From: Croceivirga sp.
Lineage (GTDB): Bacteria > Bacteroidota > Bacteroidia > Flavobacteriales > Flavobacteriaceae
Assembly: GCA_028281025.1 (NCBI GenBank)
Contig: JANQKR010000015.1
Coordinates: 49,072 to 113,071, forward strand
Length of the DNA stretch: 64,000 nt
Direction of reading: 5' to 3'
Part shown: positions 55,272 to 64,000 of the stretch, piece after piece
How positions within the stretch are numbered: the first letter of the stretch is position 1
How the letters are laid out: each line of letters starts with the position of its first letter
Notes under the pieces: model-generated
Databases searched by the model: none
Seen by the model: the letters and a program-made list of their open reading frames with translations, nothing else
Told to the model about the DNA's origin: nothing
Position numbers and translations under genes: made by a program

Positions 55272-55804
55272 TGGAGACCACTTTAAAAGAAGAAAAAAAA
55301 ATCAAGATTTGGATAACGATTCTTTCCATAGCAATCCCATTGGTAGTTGCCATCCTGTTTGGATATAAGATTCCGGATGCCAAACCGCTTTCATTTCTGC
55401 CGCCCATTTACGCGACGATAAACGGACTTACCGCGCTGTTGTTGGTGATAGCTGTGGTGGCCATAAAAAACGGGAAACTGAAATTACACCAGAATTTGAT
55501 GACCACTTGTATTTTTCTTTCTTTGGCCTTTCTGGTGATGTACGTGGCCTATCACATGACCTCCGATTCAACACCCTTTGGAGGTGAAGGGGCCATCAAA
55601 TACGTTTATTATTTTATTCTGCTGTCCCATATTTTATTGTCCATAATTATTATCCCTTTGGTGCTTATAACGTATAGCAAGACGTATTTAAAGGATTTTG
55701 AAGCGCACCGAAAATGGGCAAAATATACATTTCCAATCTGGTTGTACGTAGCGGTAACGGGAGTGATTGTATATCTAATGATTTCCCCATATTATGTCCA
55801 CTAA
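55271..55804 (+). CDS. DUF420 membrane protein, oxidase assembly factor (CtaM-like)
   Basis: 177 residues with five membrane helices and DUF420 landmarks: LPPIYATINGLTALLL, KLHQNLMTTCIFLSL, HMTSDSTPFGG and HRKWAKYTFPIWLYVAVTG. In Staphylococcus a DUF420 protein (CtaM) is needed for haem-copper oxidase activity, so an assembly role here is likely. Starts in the stop codon of sco1 (TAATG). Confidence 0.85.
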   Translation: METTLKEEKKIKIWITILSIAIPLVVAILFGYKIPDAKPLSFLPPIYATINGLTALLLVIAVVAIKNGKLKLHQNLMTTCIFLSLAFLVMYVAYHMTSDSTPFGGEGAIKYVYYFILLSHILLSIIIIPLVLITYSKTYLKDFEAHRKWAKYTFPIWLYVAVTGVIVYLMISPYYVH

Positions 55805-56012
55805 GAAGTTTGTTTTTTTTCTTTTTATGGTCCTATTGTGCACCCCCGATCTGGTAGAAGCACAATGCGCCATGTGTAGGGCCGCTTTGGAGAGTGAGGC
55901 GGATAACAGTCAGGCCGAAGGGGTGAACAACGGTATCGTTTATTTAATGGCAATCCCCTACATTTTGGTTGGTGGATTGTTCTATTTCATCTACAGAAGG
56001 GTAAAGGGTTAG
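55794..56012 (+). CDS. Small membrane protein with CxxC motif
   Basis: 72 residues. A signal peptide (~1-23) leaves a mature N-terminus beginning QCAMCRAALESEA, with a CxxC pair outside the inner membrane, and one C-terminal helix (~48-67). It overlaps the DUF420 gene by 11 bases and closes the oxidase-assembly block. I do not recognise a named family. The exposed CxxC pair beside SCO1 suggests a redox or copper role, which is inference. Confidence 0.75.
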   Translation: MSTKKFVFFLFMVLLCTPDLVEAQCAMCRAALESEADNSQAEGVNNGIVYLMAIPYILVGGLFYFIYRRVKG

Positions 56013-56015
56013 GAA

Positions 56016-56023
56016 TACTTTTG
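56016..56023 (+). promoter_or_regulatory. -7 box before the ABC-permease cluster
   Basis: TACTTTTG, a match to TAnnTTTG, four bases after the small CxxC gene and 92 before the first permease; no clear -33 element. Confidence 0.4.
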
Positions 56024-56114
56024 CAAAAAATTGGGAAAAACTGTAACATTTTAGGCTGGCGTTAGTCTTATTGATGTACGTTTTCGTATTTCATCAATCA
56101 AAAAACCAGCCCAA

Positions 56115-57359
56115 ATGTTTGACATCGAAAGGTGGCAAGAGATTTTTGACACTATCCGTAAAAACAAATTGCGGACGTTCCTAACGGGAATATCCGTAGC
56201 TTCAGGTATCTTTATTCTGGTTATCCTCCTAGGTTTTGGACAAGGCATGCGCAATGGTATTGAGCAAGAGTTTGAGCAGGATGCCGCCACCAGTGTATGG
56301 GTATGGCCAGGGGTGACTTCCAAGGAATACAAAGGAATGAATCCGGGCAGACGCATTCAATTGACCAATGAAAACTTCAATAACTCCGTTGCCCTGTTCA
56401 ATGAAACCATAGAATACAATTCCCCTCGCATTTTTGTGCGCGGGGTTACGGTAAACTATGGTAAAGAATCCCTGGTCTATAGTATTCAAGGAGTGGCCTC
56501 CAATTTTCAATTTATTGAAAACGCAAAAATGATAGATGGTCGTTTTATCAATTACCAAGATGAAATGTCCACAGCAAAGGTGGCCATTGTTGGCAAAAAA
56601 ATAAGGACGGACGTATTCAATGAAGTGGAAACCCCCATTGGTGAATATATTGACATTTCTGGCATTCCTTTCAAGATTATTGGGGTGTACAAAGAATATG
56701 AAGACCGTGAAGAGGAACGAATCTACATTCCTATTTCAACAGCCCAAAAAGTGTTCAATGGTGGTGACCGGGTAAACAATATGTCCTTTACCCTGCCCGC
56801 TGTGGAAAATTTTGACCAAGCCGTTGCCCAGGCTGTGGATTTTAAGGATAATCTTAAAACCTATTTGCAACAGGTACATACGGTAGCCCCGGACGATACC
56901 AGTGCAGTAGAGGTCTGGAGTGCCATGGAAGAGGCCAAAAGATACTATAGCCTTACGGGAAACATAAAACTGTTCTTTTGGTTTGTGGGGGTCTGTACTA
57001 TTATAGCGGGGGTAGTAGGGGTAAGTAATATTATGCTGATCGTGGTCAAAGAGCGCACAAGGGAGATAGGCATCCGAAAAGCACTTGGCGCAAAACCATG
57101 GTCCATTATTGGAATGATTTTGCACGAGGCCATTTTTGTGACCGCAATCTCTGGCTTTGGAGGACTCATTTTTAGCATGGCGCTATTGGAAGTCGTAGGG
57201 CCCCATATTGAAATTGATTATGTGGTAAACCCTTCAGTAAACTTTACCGTTGCCTTTACCACGGTCATTGTACTGGTCATTGCAGGGACCTTGGCCGGTT
57301 TTTTCCCTGCATGGCGGGCAGCACGGGTACATACTATTGAAGCACTAAAGGACGAATAG
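56115..57359 (+). CDS. MacB/FtsX-type ABC transporter permease, module 1 A
   Basis: 414 residues: one membrane helix (~21-42), a large periplasmic MacB-like core domain (~43-275), and three C-terminal FtsX helices (~285-405) with VVKERTREIGIRKALGAKPWSI, the coupling-helix motif of the family (split here). No ATPase domain is attached. It has the same layout and a clearly similar sequence to the permease at 60570, including the start W-Q-E-I-F-x-T-I and KNKLRTFLTG. The next permease starts immediately at its stop. Confidence 0.92.
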   Translation: MFDIERWQEIFDTIRKNKLRTFLTGISVASGIFILVILLGFGQGMRNGIEQEFEQDAATSVWVWPGVTSKEYKGMNPGRRIQLTNENFNNSVALFNETIEYNSPRIFVRGVTVNYGKESLVYSIQGVASNFQFIENAKMIDGRFINYQDEMSTAKVAIVGKKIRTDVFNEVETPIGEYIDISGIPFKIIGVYKEYEDREEERIYIPISTAQKVFNGGDRVNNMSFTLPAVENFDQAVAQAVDFKDNLKTYLQQVHTVAPDDTSAVEVWSAMEEAKRYYSLTGNIKLFFWFVGVCTIIAGVVGVSNIMLIVVKERTREIGIRKALGAKPWSIIGMILHEAIFVTAISGFGGLIFSMALLEVVGPHIEIDYVVNPSVNFTVAFTTVIVLVIAGTLAGFFPAWRAARVHTIEALKDE

Positions 57360-58619
57360 ATGTTTAACAGAGATCGTTGGAAAGAAATTCTTGAAGTACT
57401 TACCTCCAATTGGTTTAGGACGGTATTGACCGCCTTTGGCGTGTTTTGGGGAATATTCATTCTTATTGTACTGCTTGCCGCTGGCAAGGGATTGGAAAAT
57501 GGTATCAATGCCGATTTTGGTGATATTGCCACCAATACCATGTTCATGTGGACAAGAAGGACGACCAAACCTTATCAAGGATTGCCAAAGGACAGAAGTT
57601 TTGAATTTCAGCGTGAGGACGTTAGGGCAATAAGGGATAACGTCCCAAACCTAAGGTTCATTTCCCCAAGAAACCAATTGGGAGGCTTTAGTTCAGGAGG
57701 TAACAATGTGGTTAGGGGTTTGAATTCCGGGGCTTATAATGTCTACGGGGATTACCCGGAAATCATCAATCAAGACCCAATGACAGTCACCTCCGGTAGG
57801 TTCATCAATTACAATGATATCAACGAAAAACGAAAGATTGCCATTATAGGTCAGGGCGTAAAAAACGATTTATACGAAAAAGGTGAAGAGGTACTGGGGA
57901 CCTATATAAAAATTCAGGGTGTCAATTTCTTGGTGGTGGGAACCTATAAGAAAAATTCCAGTGACGGTGGGGAAGAAGCGCAAAAGGAGATTTTTGTGCC
58001 TTTCACGGCATTTTCACAGGCTTTCAATCGAGGGGAGGATGTGGGCTGGATGGCCATTACTGCCAAAGATGGAAGTTCCATTTCCATTCTGAAGGAAAAG
58101 ATCATCAATGTAATGAAGAAAAAGCACAAGGTCCATCCAGAGGATAATAGGGCCATTGGGTACTTTGATCTTTATGAACAATACAACAGGGTGGAGAGTC
58201 TGTTTTCAGGTATTCGATGGATTGCGATCATCGTAGGAACATTTGTTTTGATTTCCGGAATAATAGGGGTCAGCAACATTATGCTCATTGTGGTAAAGGA
58301 ACGCACCAAGGAAATTGGAATTCGGCGGGCTTTGGGAGAGTCCCCATGGTCCATTAAAAAACAGATATTGATGGAATCCATTTTCCTGACGATCATTTCG
58401 GGTATGACGGGTATCATTTTTGGGGCCCTGATTATCTATGGAATTAATGCCTTACTGGAAAGTGTGGGACCTGTTGATATGTTCCTTAGCCCCAGTGTAA
58501 GTGTCGGTGTGGTGGCAAGTGCGCTAACGGCTTTGGTCATCTCCGGGCTATTGGCTGGATTCATACCTGCTAACAGTGCCATTCGGGTAAGGCCCATTGA
58601 AGCCTTGAGAAACGAATAA
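57360..58619 (+). CDS. MacB/FtsX-type ABC transporter permease, module 1 B
   Basis: 419 residues with the same domain order as its neighbour (N-terminal helix, periplasmic core, three FtsX helices; coupling motif KERTKEIGIRRALGESPW). It is closer to the permease at 61802 than to its own partner: both share N-terminal ... YGDYPEI in the periplasmic domain. ATG directly abuts the stop of permease A, consistent with a heterodimeric A/B pair. Followed by a 46-base gap that holds a dispersed repeat. Confidence 0.92.
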   Translation: MFNRDRWKEILEVLTSNWFRTVLTAFGVFWGIFILIVLLAAGKGLENGINADFGDIATNTMFMWTRRTTKPYQGLPKDRSFEFQREDVRAIRDNVPNLRFISPRNQLGGFSSGGNNVVRGLNSGAYNVYGDYPEIINQDPMTVTSGRFINYNDINEKRKIAIIGQGVKNDLYEKGEEVLGTYIKIQGVNFLVVGTYKKNSSDGGEEAQKEIFVPFTAFSQAFNRGEDVGWMAITAKDGSSISILKEKIINVMKKKHKVHPEDNRAIGYFDLYEQYNRVESLFSGIRWIAIIVGTFVLISGIIGVSNIMLIVVKERTKEIGIRRALGESPWSIKKQILMESIFLTIISGMTGIIFGALIIYGINALLESVGPVDMFLSPSVSVGVVASALTALVISGLLAGFIPANSAIRVRPIEALRNE

Positions 58620-58630
58620 TTAATAACCAG

Positions 58631-58650
58631 CCCTGAGCGGAGTCGAAGGG
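58631..58650. repeat. Short dispersed intergenic repeat
   Basis: The 20-base block CCCTGAGCGGAGTCGAAGGG, an imperfect palindrome (CCCT...AGGG), is a sequence I know as a frequent intergenic repeat in many bacterial genomes, flavobacteria included. It fills half of the 46-base gap between permease 1B and the adaptor gene. Confidence 0.6.
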
Positions 58651-58665
58651 TCAAAAACCATAAAA

Positions 58666-59775
58666 ATGAAAAAGTCGGTTACCATTGTAATACTAGTATT
58701 TATTGTTGTTGCTTTTGCAGGGGCCATGTATTACTTGTACCAAAAGAACTCAGAGGACCCCATTGTTTATCAAACGGAAGTGCCGACCAAGCAGAGCATA
58801 GTAAAAAAAGCGGTGGCCACGGGAAGTATCCTGCCCTTGGAAGAAGTACTCATTAAACCCAATATCTCAGGGGTAATAGAAGAGGTGTTTGTTGAGGGGG
58901 GAGATTATGTTAAAACAGGTGACCTCTTGGCCAAAATCAAGGTCGTTCCAAATTTGAGCGCCCTAAACGATGCCAGGGATGCCATAGAAAGGGCAAGAAT
59001 AGATGTTGAGAACCAGAAACGCAACTACGATCGCCAATTATCAATATTCCAGAGAGGTGTAATCTCAAAAGCGGATTTGGAAAATGCCGAAGTGGCCTAT
59101 GACCAGGCAAAGCAAACTTTTAAAGCAGCCAACCAACGTTTGGATATTATTAAAACAGGTACTTCAAAAGGGTACGGAAATCAGGCAAATACCTTGATAC
59201 GGTCCACTGTCAGTGGTATGGTGCTGGACGTTCCGGTGGAAAAAGGAAATCAGGTGATAGAGAGCAATAATTTTAACGAAGGTACGACCATCGCTTCTAT
59301 TGCAGACGTAGAGAAAATGATTTTTGAGGGAAAGGTAGATGAATCCGAGGTTGGAAAAATAAAAGAGGATTTGCCATTGGAGATTACGGTAGGTGCCATT
59401 GAAAATCAGGTTTTTGATGCGGTATTGGATTATATAGCGCCCAAGGGAGTAGAAGAGAATGGTGCCATTCAATTTGAAATAAAAGGAACACTTACCAAGC
59501 AGGACACCACCTTCATAAGGGCGGGATTGAGTGCAAATGCCTCCATAATTTTAGCTAGGGCCGATAGTGTGCTGGCCTTAAAAGAGGCTTTGGTCCAATT
59601 TGATGACGATACCAAAAAACCCTTTGTAGAGGTTGAAGTCGGAGACCAACAATTTGAACGCAAGGAAGTTGAGTTGGGAATTAGTGACGGTATTTTTGTT
59701 GAGGTGAAATCCGGGATTTCGGACGATGACAAAATAAAGGTCTGGAACAATGTCGAAGACCAGGCGGGCAGCTGA
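58666..59775 (+). CDS. HlyD/MacA-like periplasmic adaptor, module 1
   Basis: 369 residues anchored by an N-terminal helix (~5-26). Lipoyl half-motifs (VFVEGGDYVKTGDLLAKI and IRSTVSGMVLDVPVEKG) flank a short helical hairpin (~105-165), followed by beta-barrel and proximal domains. This is the adaptor linking MacB-type permeases to an outer-membrane TolC channel. It is clearly paralogous to the adaptor at 63095 (shared NFN-G-TIA-IAD and IAPKGVEE blocks). Confidence 0.92.
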   Translation: MKKSVTIVILVFIVVAFAGAMYYLYQKNSEDPIVYQTEVPTKQSIVKKAVATGSILPLEEVLIKPNISGVIEEVFVEGGDYVKTGDLLAKIKVVPNLSALNDARDAIERARIDVENQKRNYDRQLSIFQRGVISKADLENAEVAYDQAKQTFKAANQRLDIIKTGTSKGYGNQANTLIRSTVSGMVLDVPVEKGNQVIESNNFNEGTTIASIADVEKMIFEGKVDESEVGKIKEDLPLEITVGAIENQVFDAVLDYIAPKGVEENGAIQFEIKGTLTKQDTTFIRAGLSANASIILARADSVLALKEALVQFDDDTKKPFVEVEVGDQQFERKEVELGISDGIFVEVKSGISDDDKIKVWNNVEDQAGS

Positions 59776-59875
59776 TACCATCATTTAACATAACTTTTAA
59801 ACTAATCTTGTAACATTTCTGCAACTTGTCAGTCCTATAGGTGGATTTCAAGTCCAGATAGCTAACAAACCAATC

Positions 59876-60577
59876 ATGATAGAAATCAAAGATCTTCACA
59901 AGTCCTATAAAATGGGAAGCAATTCCCTGCATGTCTTAAAGGGAATTAATTTTAATGTGGAAGAGGGAGAATTAGTGGCCATTATGGGATCTTCGGGATC
60001 GGGTAAATCCACCCTACTTAATATTTTGGGAATGTTGGATGGTGCAGATTCCGGTGAATACTATTTGGATGGCGTCCCAATTAAGGACCTTAGTGAGAAA
60101 AAAGCTGCCCAGTATCGGAATAAATTTCTTGGTTTCGTTTTTCAGTCCTTTAACCTTATCAATTATAAATCGGCATTGGAAAATGTTGCACTACCACTAT
60201 ATTATCAGAAAGTGGGCAGGAGAGAGCGTCAAGATAAAGCCCTGAATTATTTGGATAGGGTAGGTTTAAAGGAGTGGGCTACCCACTTGCCTTCTGAACT
60301 TTCGGGAGGTCAAAAACAAAGGGTGGCCATAGCCAGGGCAATGGCAGCGGAACCAAAAGTACTTCTGGCAGATGAACCTACAGGGGCCCTCGACAGTAAA
60401 ACGTCCTATGAGGTCATGGATTTGATCCAAAAGATCAATGACGATGGGAATACCATTTTGGTGGTAACCCATGAGAAGGATATTGCACATATGTGCAAAA
60501 GAATTGTACACCTTAGGGACGGTGTTATTGTAGAAGACACGAAAATTGAACAAGTAAGGGCCCAGGAGTATGTTTGA
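59876..60577 (+). CDS. ABC transporter ATPase, MacB/LolD type
   Basis: 233 residues. Walker A GSSGSGKST (38-46), signature LSGGQ (142-146), Walker B VLLADEPTG (~161-169), and the switch His in VVTHE (~197-201). The pattern SSGSGKSTLLNILGMLDGAD with ADEPTGALDS is that of the MacB/LolD/FtsE group that powers FtsX-like permeases. It is the only ATPase gene in this cluster and overlaps permease 2A by eight bases. It may also serve the module-1 permeases upstream; that is inference. Confidence 0.95.
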   Translation: MIEIKDLHKSYKMGSNSLHVLKGINFNVEEGELVAIMGSSGSGKSTLLNILGMLDGADSGEYYLDGVPIKDLSEKKAAQYRNKFLGFVFQSFNLINYKSALENVALPLYYQKVGRRERQDKALNYLDRVGLKEWATHLPSELSGGQKQRVAIARAMAAEPKVLLADEPTGALDSKTSYEVMDLIQKINDDGNTILVVTHEKDIAHMCKRIVHLRDGVIVEDTKIEQVRAQEYV

Positions 60578-61799
60578 TAGGGATATTTGGCAAGAAATAT
60601 TTAATACCATCAAAAAGAACAAACTAAGAACCTTTTTGACCGGTTTCTCAGTAGGTTGGGCCATTTTTATTTTGGTGATGTTGTTGGCCTCTGTCAATGG
60701 CATGCAAAATGGATTTTATTCCCAGTTCAATGATGATGCTACCAATTCCATAATCGTACGGCCAGGAACCACTTCGGAAGCTTACGCAGGTTTTGAAGCC
60801 GGACGTAGGGTACAGTTTAAAAATAATGATATCGAGTTTATCGAAAAAAGCTTTCCGGAAGATTTTGTGGAGATAAGCGGGAGGTATTATGCCAATACCG
60901 TAGCAAGATATAAAGCGGAAACGGGGACGTATTCCGTGCAGGCCGTACATCCGGATCATCAAATTATAGAGAAGACCATAGTCATTTCCGGCCGATTTAT
61001 CAATGAGGCCGATCATGTGAACAAAGCAAAGGTCGCCGTGATTGGAAGAAAGGTCGCGGAAGATCTTTTTGACAAGGAGGATCCCATAGGGCAATTCGCG
61101 GAATTCAACGGTCTCCCTTTTAAAATAATAGGCGTTTTTATTGACGAAGGTGATGACAATGCCGAAAGGCGTATTTATGCACCCATAAGTACCTACCAAC
61201 GCATATATGGGAATACAAACGATATCAATGTGATTCTTTTGACCTACAATCCCAACTATGATTTGACCAAGGCCCTGGAGTTTTCGGACAAACTCGAGAC
61301 CATCATGAAAAGAAGACATAAAGTGGCTCCGGAAGATCAAGCGGGAATAAGGGTCTGGAACTATGCCGAGGCCTTTGATGATATCAGCAGCTTCACTTCG
61401 GTTCTTAAGGCGATTGGTATTGGTGTTGGTTTTTTGATTTTGATAGCCGGAATCGTGGGTATCGGTAATATTATGGTCTTTACGATAAAAGAACGTACAA
61501 AAGAGATAGGAATCCGTAAAGCTCTTGGTGCTAGACCTAACCAAATCGTTAATCTGGTTTTGTTGGAATCTATTTTTATTACCGCCTTATCTGGGTTTAT
61601 AGGATTACTGTTCGCGTGGGGAATTCTGGCCATTTTTGGGCCAATGTTCAATACCCCGGCGTTCACCAATCCCAACGTGAGTGCTTCAACGGTAATTACC
61701 GCAACAATAGTATTGATAATTGCTGGGGTGTTGGCAGGATTGATTCCTGCTCTAAAGGCATCCAATGTAAAACCTATTGTTGCCTTAAGTGATAAATAA
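60570..61799 (+). CDS. MacB/FtsX-type ABC transporter permease, module 2 A
   Basis: 409 residues with N-terminal helix, periplasmic core and three C-terminal helices; coupling motif KERTKEIGIRKALGARPN. Counterpart of the permease at 56115 (WQEIFNTIKKNKLRTFLTG against WQEIFDTIRKNKLRTFLTG). Starts inside the ATPase gene, so translation is coupled to the ATPase. Module 2 B begins three bases after its stop. Confidence 0.93.
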   Translation: MFDRDIWQEIFNTIKKNKLRTFLTGFSVGWAIFILVMLLASVNGMQNGFYSQFNDDATNSIIVRPGTTSEAYAGFEAGRRVQFKNNDIEFIEKSFPEDFVEISGRYYANTVARYKAETGTYSVQAVHPDHQIIEKTIVISGRFINEADHVNKAKVAVIGRKVAEDLFDKEDPIGQFAEFNGLPFKIIGVFIDEGDDNAERRIYAPISTYQRIYGNTNDINVILLTYNPNYDLTKALEFSDKLETIMKRRHKVAPEDQAGIRVWNYAEAFDDISSFTSVLKAIGIGVGFLILIAGIVGIGNIMVFTIKERTKEIGIRKALGARPNQIVNLVLLESIFITALSGFIGLLFAWGILAIFGPMFNTPAFTNPNVSASTVITATIVLIIAGVLAGLIPALKASNVKPIVALSDK

Positions 61800-61801
61800 T
61801 T

Positions 61802-63058
61802 ATGTGGCTGTTCGATAGAGATTTATGGTTTGAGATTTTCCACACCCTGGGCAAAAACATGTTCCGGACCTTCCTGACCATGCTAGGGGTCATCTTTGCA
61901 ATGATGATTTTGGTACTGCTCTTGGGTTCCGCCAATGGGATGAGCAATGGATTTGACAAGATTTTTGCGGGAACCGCTTCCAACAGTCTATTTGTCTGGG
62001 GCCAGCGGACCTCCGAACCCTACAAAGGGTTTGAGCGGGGACGTAGGATTCGGTATAAAATTGAGGATGCCAGCATATTGAAGGAACAAATTCCCGAAAT
62101 TGAAGTATTGGCCCCAAGGATAGAATTGGGCAGTCATAGGGATGTCGTGACGGTTTATAGAAAAGGGCAGACCAGTGGGTCCTCGGTTTATGGGGACTAT
62201 CCGGAAATTGATAATATCACTAAAAAGAAGTTGGTCGAAGGACGTTTTTTGAACGATAACGACATTGAACACTCCAAGAAAGTATGTGTCATAGGTGAAG
62301 AAACCTATAAGCTCCTTTTTGAAAAAGGGGAAGATGCCATTGGGGAAGATATTCGGATCAATGGGGTTTTCTTTTCCGTGGTTGGGATTTATAAGCCCAA
62401 TAACAATATTAATATTGATGGTGAAAATGCCGTTTTTATCCCCTTTACAACCTTCCAGAAGGCCTTTAATTCCGGGGACAGAATGGGCTGGATGGCCATT
62501 GCGGTGGAGCCCAGTACCAAAGTCGCCGTTGTGGAGAACCAAATTAAGGCCATACTCAAGAACAAATATGATATTGCCCCCAATGATGAAAGGGCCATTG
62601 GAAGTTTTGATATGTCCGAGATTTTCAACAATATCAGTGCATTCACCAACGTATTAAAGGGCTTCTCCTTCTTTGTGGGCATCTTTACCTTACTGGCAGG
62701 TGTTATCGCCATTAGTAATATCCTCTTGATCACTGTAAAGGAGCGAACCAAGGAGATTGGGGTCAGGAGGGCACTTGGGGCTACTCCAATTGTGGTAAAA
62801 CGCCAAATTGTTGTTGAGGCCATTGTACTGACGGCTTTTGCCGGTTTGATCGGTTTTGCGATTTCAGTAGGTATCTTAGCCATTTTGGATAGTTTATGGG
62901 GCAGTGGTGATGATTTCCCTTTTGTAAATCCTATGGTCAGTATTCCCCAGTTCAGTATATCCTTTTTATTAATGGTGGGTCTCAGTGTATTGATAGGACT
63001 ATTGCCCGCCAATCGGGCCATCAAAGTGCGGCCCATAGAAGCACTTAGAGAAGAATAA
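61802..63058 (+). CDS. MacB/FtsX-type ABC transporter permease, module 2 B
   Basis: 418 residues, same layout; coupling motif KERTKEIGVRRALGATPI. Counterpart of the permease at 57360: both carry YGDYPEI and RFLN/RFINxNDI in the same position of the periplasmic domain. Its presence beside 2 A suggests a heterodimeric exporter with the ATPase at 59876. The adaptor gene follows 36 bases on. Confidence 0.93.
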   Translation: MWLFDRDLWFEIFHTLGKNMFRTFLTMLGVIFAMMILVLLLGSANGMSNGFDKIFAGTASNSLFVWGQRTSEPYKGFERGRRIRYKIEDASILKEQIPEIEVLAPRIELGSHRDVVTVYRKGQTSGSSVYGDYPEIDNITKKKLVEGRFLNDNDIEHSKKVCVIGEETYKLLFEKGEDAIGEDIRINGVFFSVVGIYKPNNNINIDGENAVFIPFTTFQKAFNSGDRMGWMAIAVEPSTKVAVVENQIKAILKNKYDIAPNDERAIGSFDMSEIFNNISAFTNVLKGFSFFVGIFTLLAGVIAISNILLITVKERTKEIGVRRALGATPIVVKRQIVVEAIVLTAFAGLIGFAISVGILAILDSLWGSGDDFPFVNPMVSIPQFSISFLLMVGLSVLIGLLPANRAIKVRPIEALREE

Positions 63059-63094
63059 CCAATTTAGAATTAAATAACAATCAAATAGAGAGCA

Positions 63095-64000
63095 ATGAAC
63101 AAGTATGTTAAGTACGGATTAATAGGTGTTTTATGTGTGGGTATTTTGTACGCCATCGTGCACTTTATTAAGCAGAACAGTACGCCTAAGCAGCTATACG
63201 AAACAGAAACCGTGGAGCGAAAGGATATTGTGAACAAAGTAATCGTAACAGGAAAAGTTGTTCCAGAGGACGAAATCAACATCAAGCCTCAAATTACGGG
63301 AATCATTGACAAAATTTATTTGGATGAAGGCGCGGAGGTCAAGGCGGGCGAGTTGATTGCGGTGATTAAGGTAGTGCCCAATGAGCAGTCGCTATACCAA
63401 GCAAAGGGACGCGTCAACAATGCCAAGGTTGCCCTTAGTAATGCCGAATTGGAATTCAATAGAAATAAGGACTTATTTGCCAAAGGTGTTGTAGCGGCGC
63501 AGGATTTTCAGAACATAGAGTTGACGTATCAGCAGGCCAAACTGGAATTGGAAAATGCGCAAAACGATTATAAGATCATTTTGAAGGGTTCCGTTGGAGG
63601 TTCGGTCAGCGCAAATACGGACATTAAGGCCACCGTATCGGGCACCATACTGGAAATCCCGGTCAAAGAAGGAGATCAGGTCATTCAAAGTAACAACTTC
63701 AATGATGGGACTACAATAGCCACTATTGCAGATATGACCAAAATGATTTTTGAAGGTGAAGTGGATGAGGCAGAAGTGGGCAAACTTAATGTTGGCATGC
63801 CTTTGGAAATAAGCTTGGGTGCATTGGAAAAAGACAAGTTTGATGCAAAACTGAAGTTTATTGCTCCCAAAGGGGTGGAGGAAGAAGGGGCCGTTCAGTT
63901 CAAGATCGAAGGGGATTTGGTTGTAAGCGATAGCACCTATGTCCGTGCGGGCTATAGTGCAAATGCCTCCATTGTTTTAGAAGAGAAAAAAGATGTTTTG
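63095..64000 (+). CDS. HlyD/MacA-like periplasmic adaptor, module 2 (3' end outside window)
   Basis: Open from ATG 63095 to the last base: 302 codons, no stop, so the C-terminus is missing. N-terminal anchor (~8-25), lipoyl half-motifs (IYLDEGAEVKAGELIAVI and ATVSGTILEIPVKEG), a helical hairpin (~110-165) and the start of the barrel domain. It matches the adaptor at 58666 along its length, so the module is a second copy. The missing part should be about 65 residues, judged from the first copy. Confidence 0.9.
   Translation, partial: MNKYVKYGLIGVLCVGILYAIVHFIKQNSTPKQLYETETVERKDIVNKVIVTGKVVPEDEINIKPQITGIIDKIYLDEGAEVKAGELIAVIKVVPNEQSLYQAKGRVNNAKVALSNAELEFNRNKDLFAKGVVAAQDFQNIELTYQQAKLELENAQNDYKIILKGSVGGSVSANTDIKATVSGTILEIPVKEGDQVIQSNNFNDGTTIATIADMTKMIFEGEVDEAEVGKLNVGMPLEISLGALEKDKFDAKLKFIAPKGVEEEGAVQFKIEGDLVVSDSTYVRAGYSANASIVLEEKKDVL

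Noticed and set aside
60648..61544. Minus-strand open frame of 298 codons
   Set aside because: Antisense to permease 2A, no signal, domain or neighbour support; a shadow of the coding strand.
62389..63036. Minus-strand open frame of 215 codons
   Set aside because: Antisense to permease 2B; Ser/Thr/Ile-rich shadow translation without motifs.

Overview
The window reads as chromosomal DNA of a Flavobacteriaceae member (phylum Bacteroidota), probably a marine gliding genus; the genus cannot be fixed from sequence alone. Supporting evidence: a SprA type IX translocon gene, an alternative complex III (ActA-F) operon fused to aa3 oxidase genes, MaeB-type malic enzyme next to ruvA, promoters of the Bacteroidota form TTTG-N18-TAnnTTTG, and frequent TTG/GTG starts without strong Shine-Dalgarno sites. 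No rRNA, tRNA, CRISPR, transposase or phage gene was seen; the region is mostly core genome.

Layout. 1-486: 3' end of a CPA1 Na+/H+ antiporter. 629-8973: a tight five-gene run made of an outer-membrane TolC protein fused to a periplasmic ABC-type binding domain, an RND adaptor lipoprotein, an RND pump, a membrane class III nucleotide cyclase and a potassium-type channel. 8974-9371: non-coding, with a long imperfect palindrome. 9372-11201: a divergent pyruvate-kinase-like protein. 11304-11948 (minus): a lipoprotein of unknown role. 12116-16621: rimP-nusA-infB behind a clear promoter and a terminator-like leader hairpin. 16649-17020 (minus): a SPOR-domain protein. 17250-29036: actABCDEF-coxB-coxA, ending in a strong terminator. 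29166-32251: a DUF2807 protein and a convergent acyl-CoA oxidase-like flavoprotein. 32336-38938: ruvB, a cytochrome P450, queG, a sucrose-phosphorylase-family enzyme and an SLC45-like sugar transporter. 39011-49960: maeB, ruvA, sprA, gcvH, vanZ-like. 50027-50731: TonB-like protein. 50852-56012: ctaB (haem O synthase), two coxIII, coxIV, an SCO-like protein without cysteines, SCO1, DUF420 and a small CxxC membrane protein, i.e. the remaining oxidase subunits and assembly factors. 56115-64000: two duplicated MacB-like permease pairs, two HlyD-like adaptors and a single ATPase; the last adaptor runs off the window.

How the parts work together. The act/cox operon and the cta/cox/SCO block, about 22 kb apart, together encode a quinol-to-oxygen chain: ActABCDEF oxidises quinol and passes electrons through c haems to the aa3 oxidase, and the second block supplies haem A precursor, subunits III/IV and copper insertion. 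The first and last thirds of the window encode tripartite envelope exporters. The most unusual items are the binding-protein/TolC fusion with its cyclase and channel neighbours, the helix-hairpin-helix tail on ActC, the pyruvate kinase homologue lacking two K+ ligands, and the hairpin in the rimP leader.
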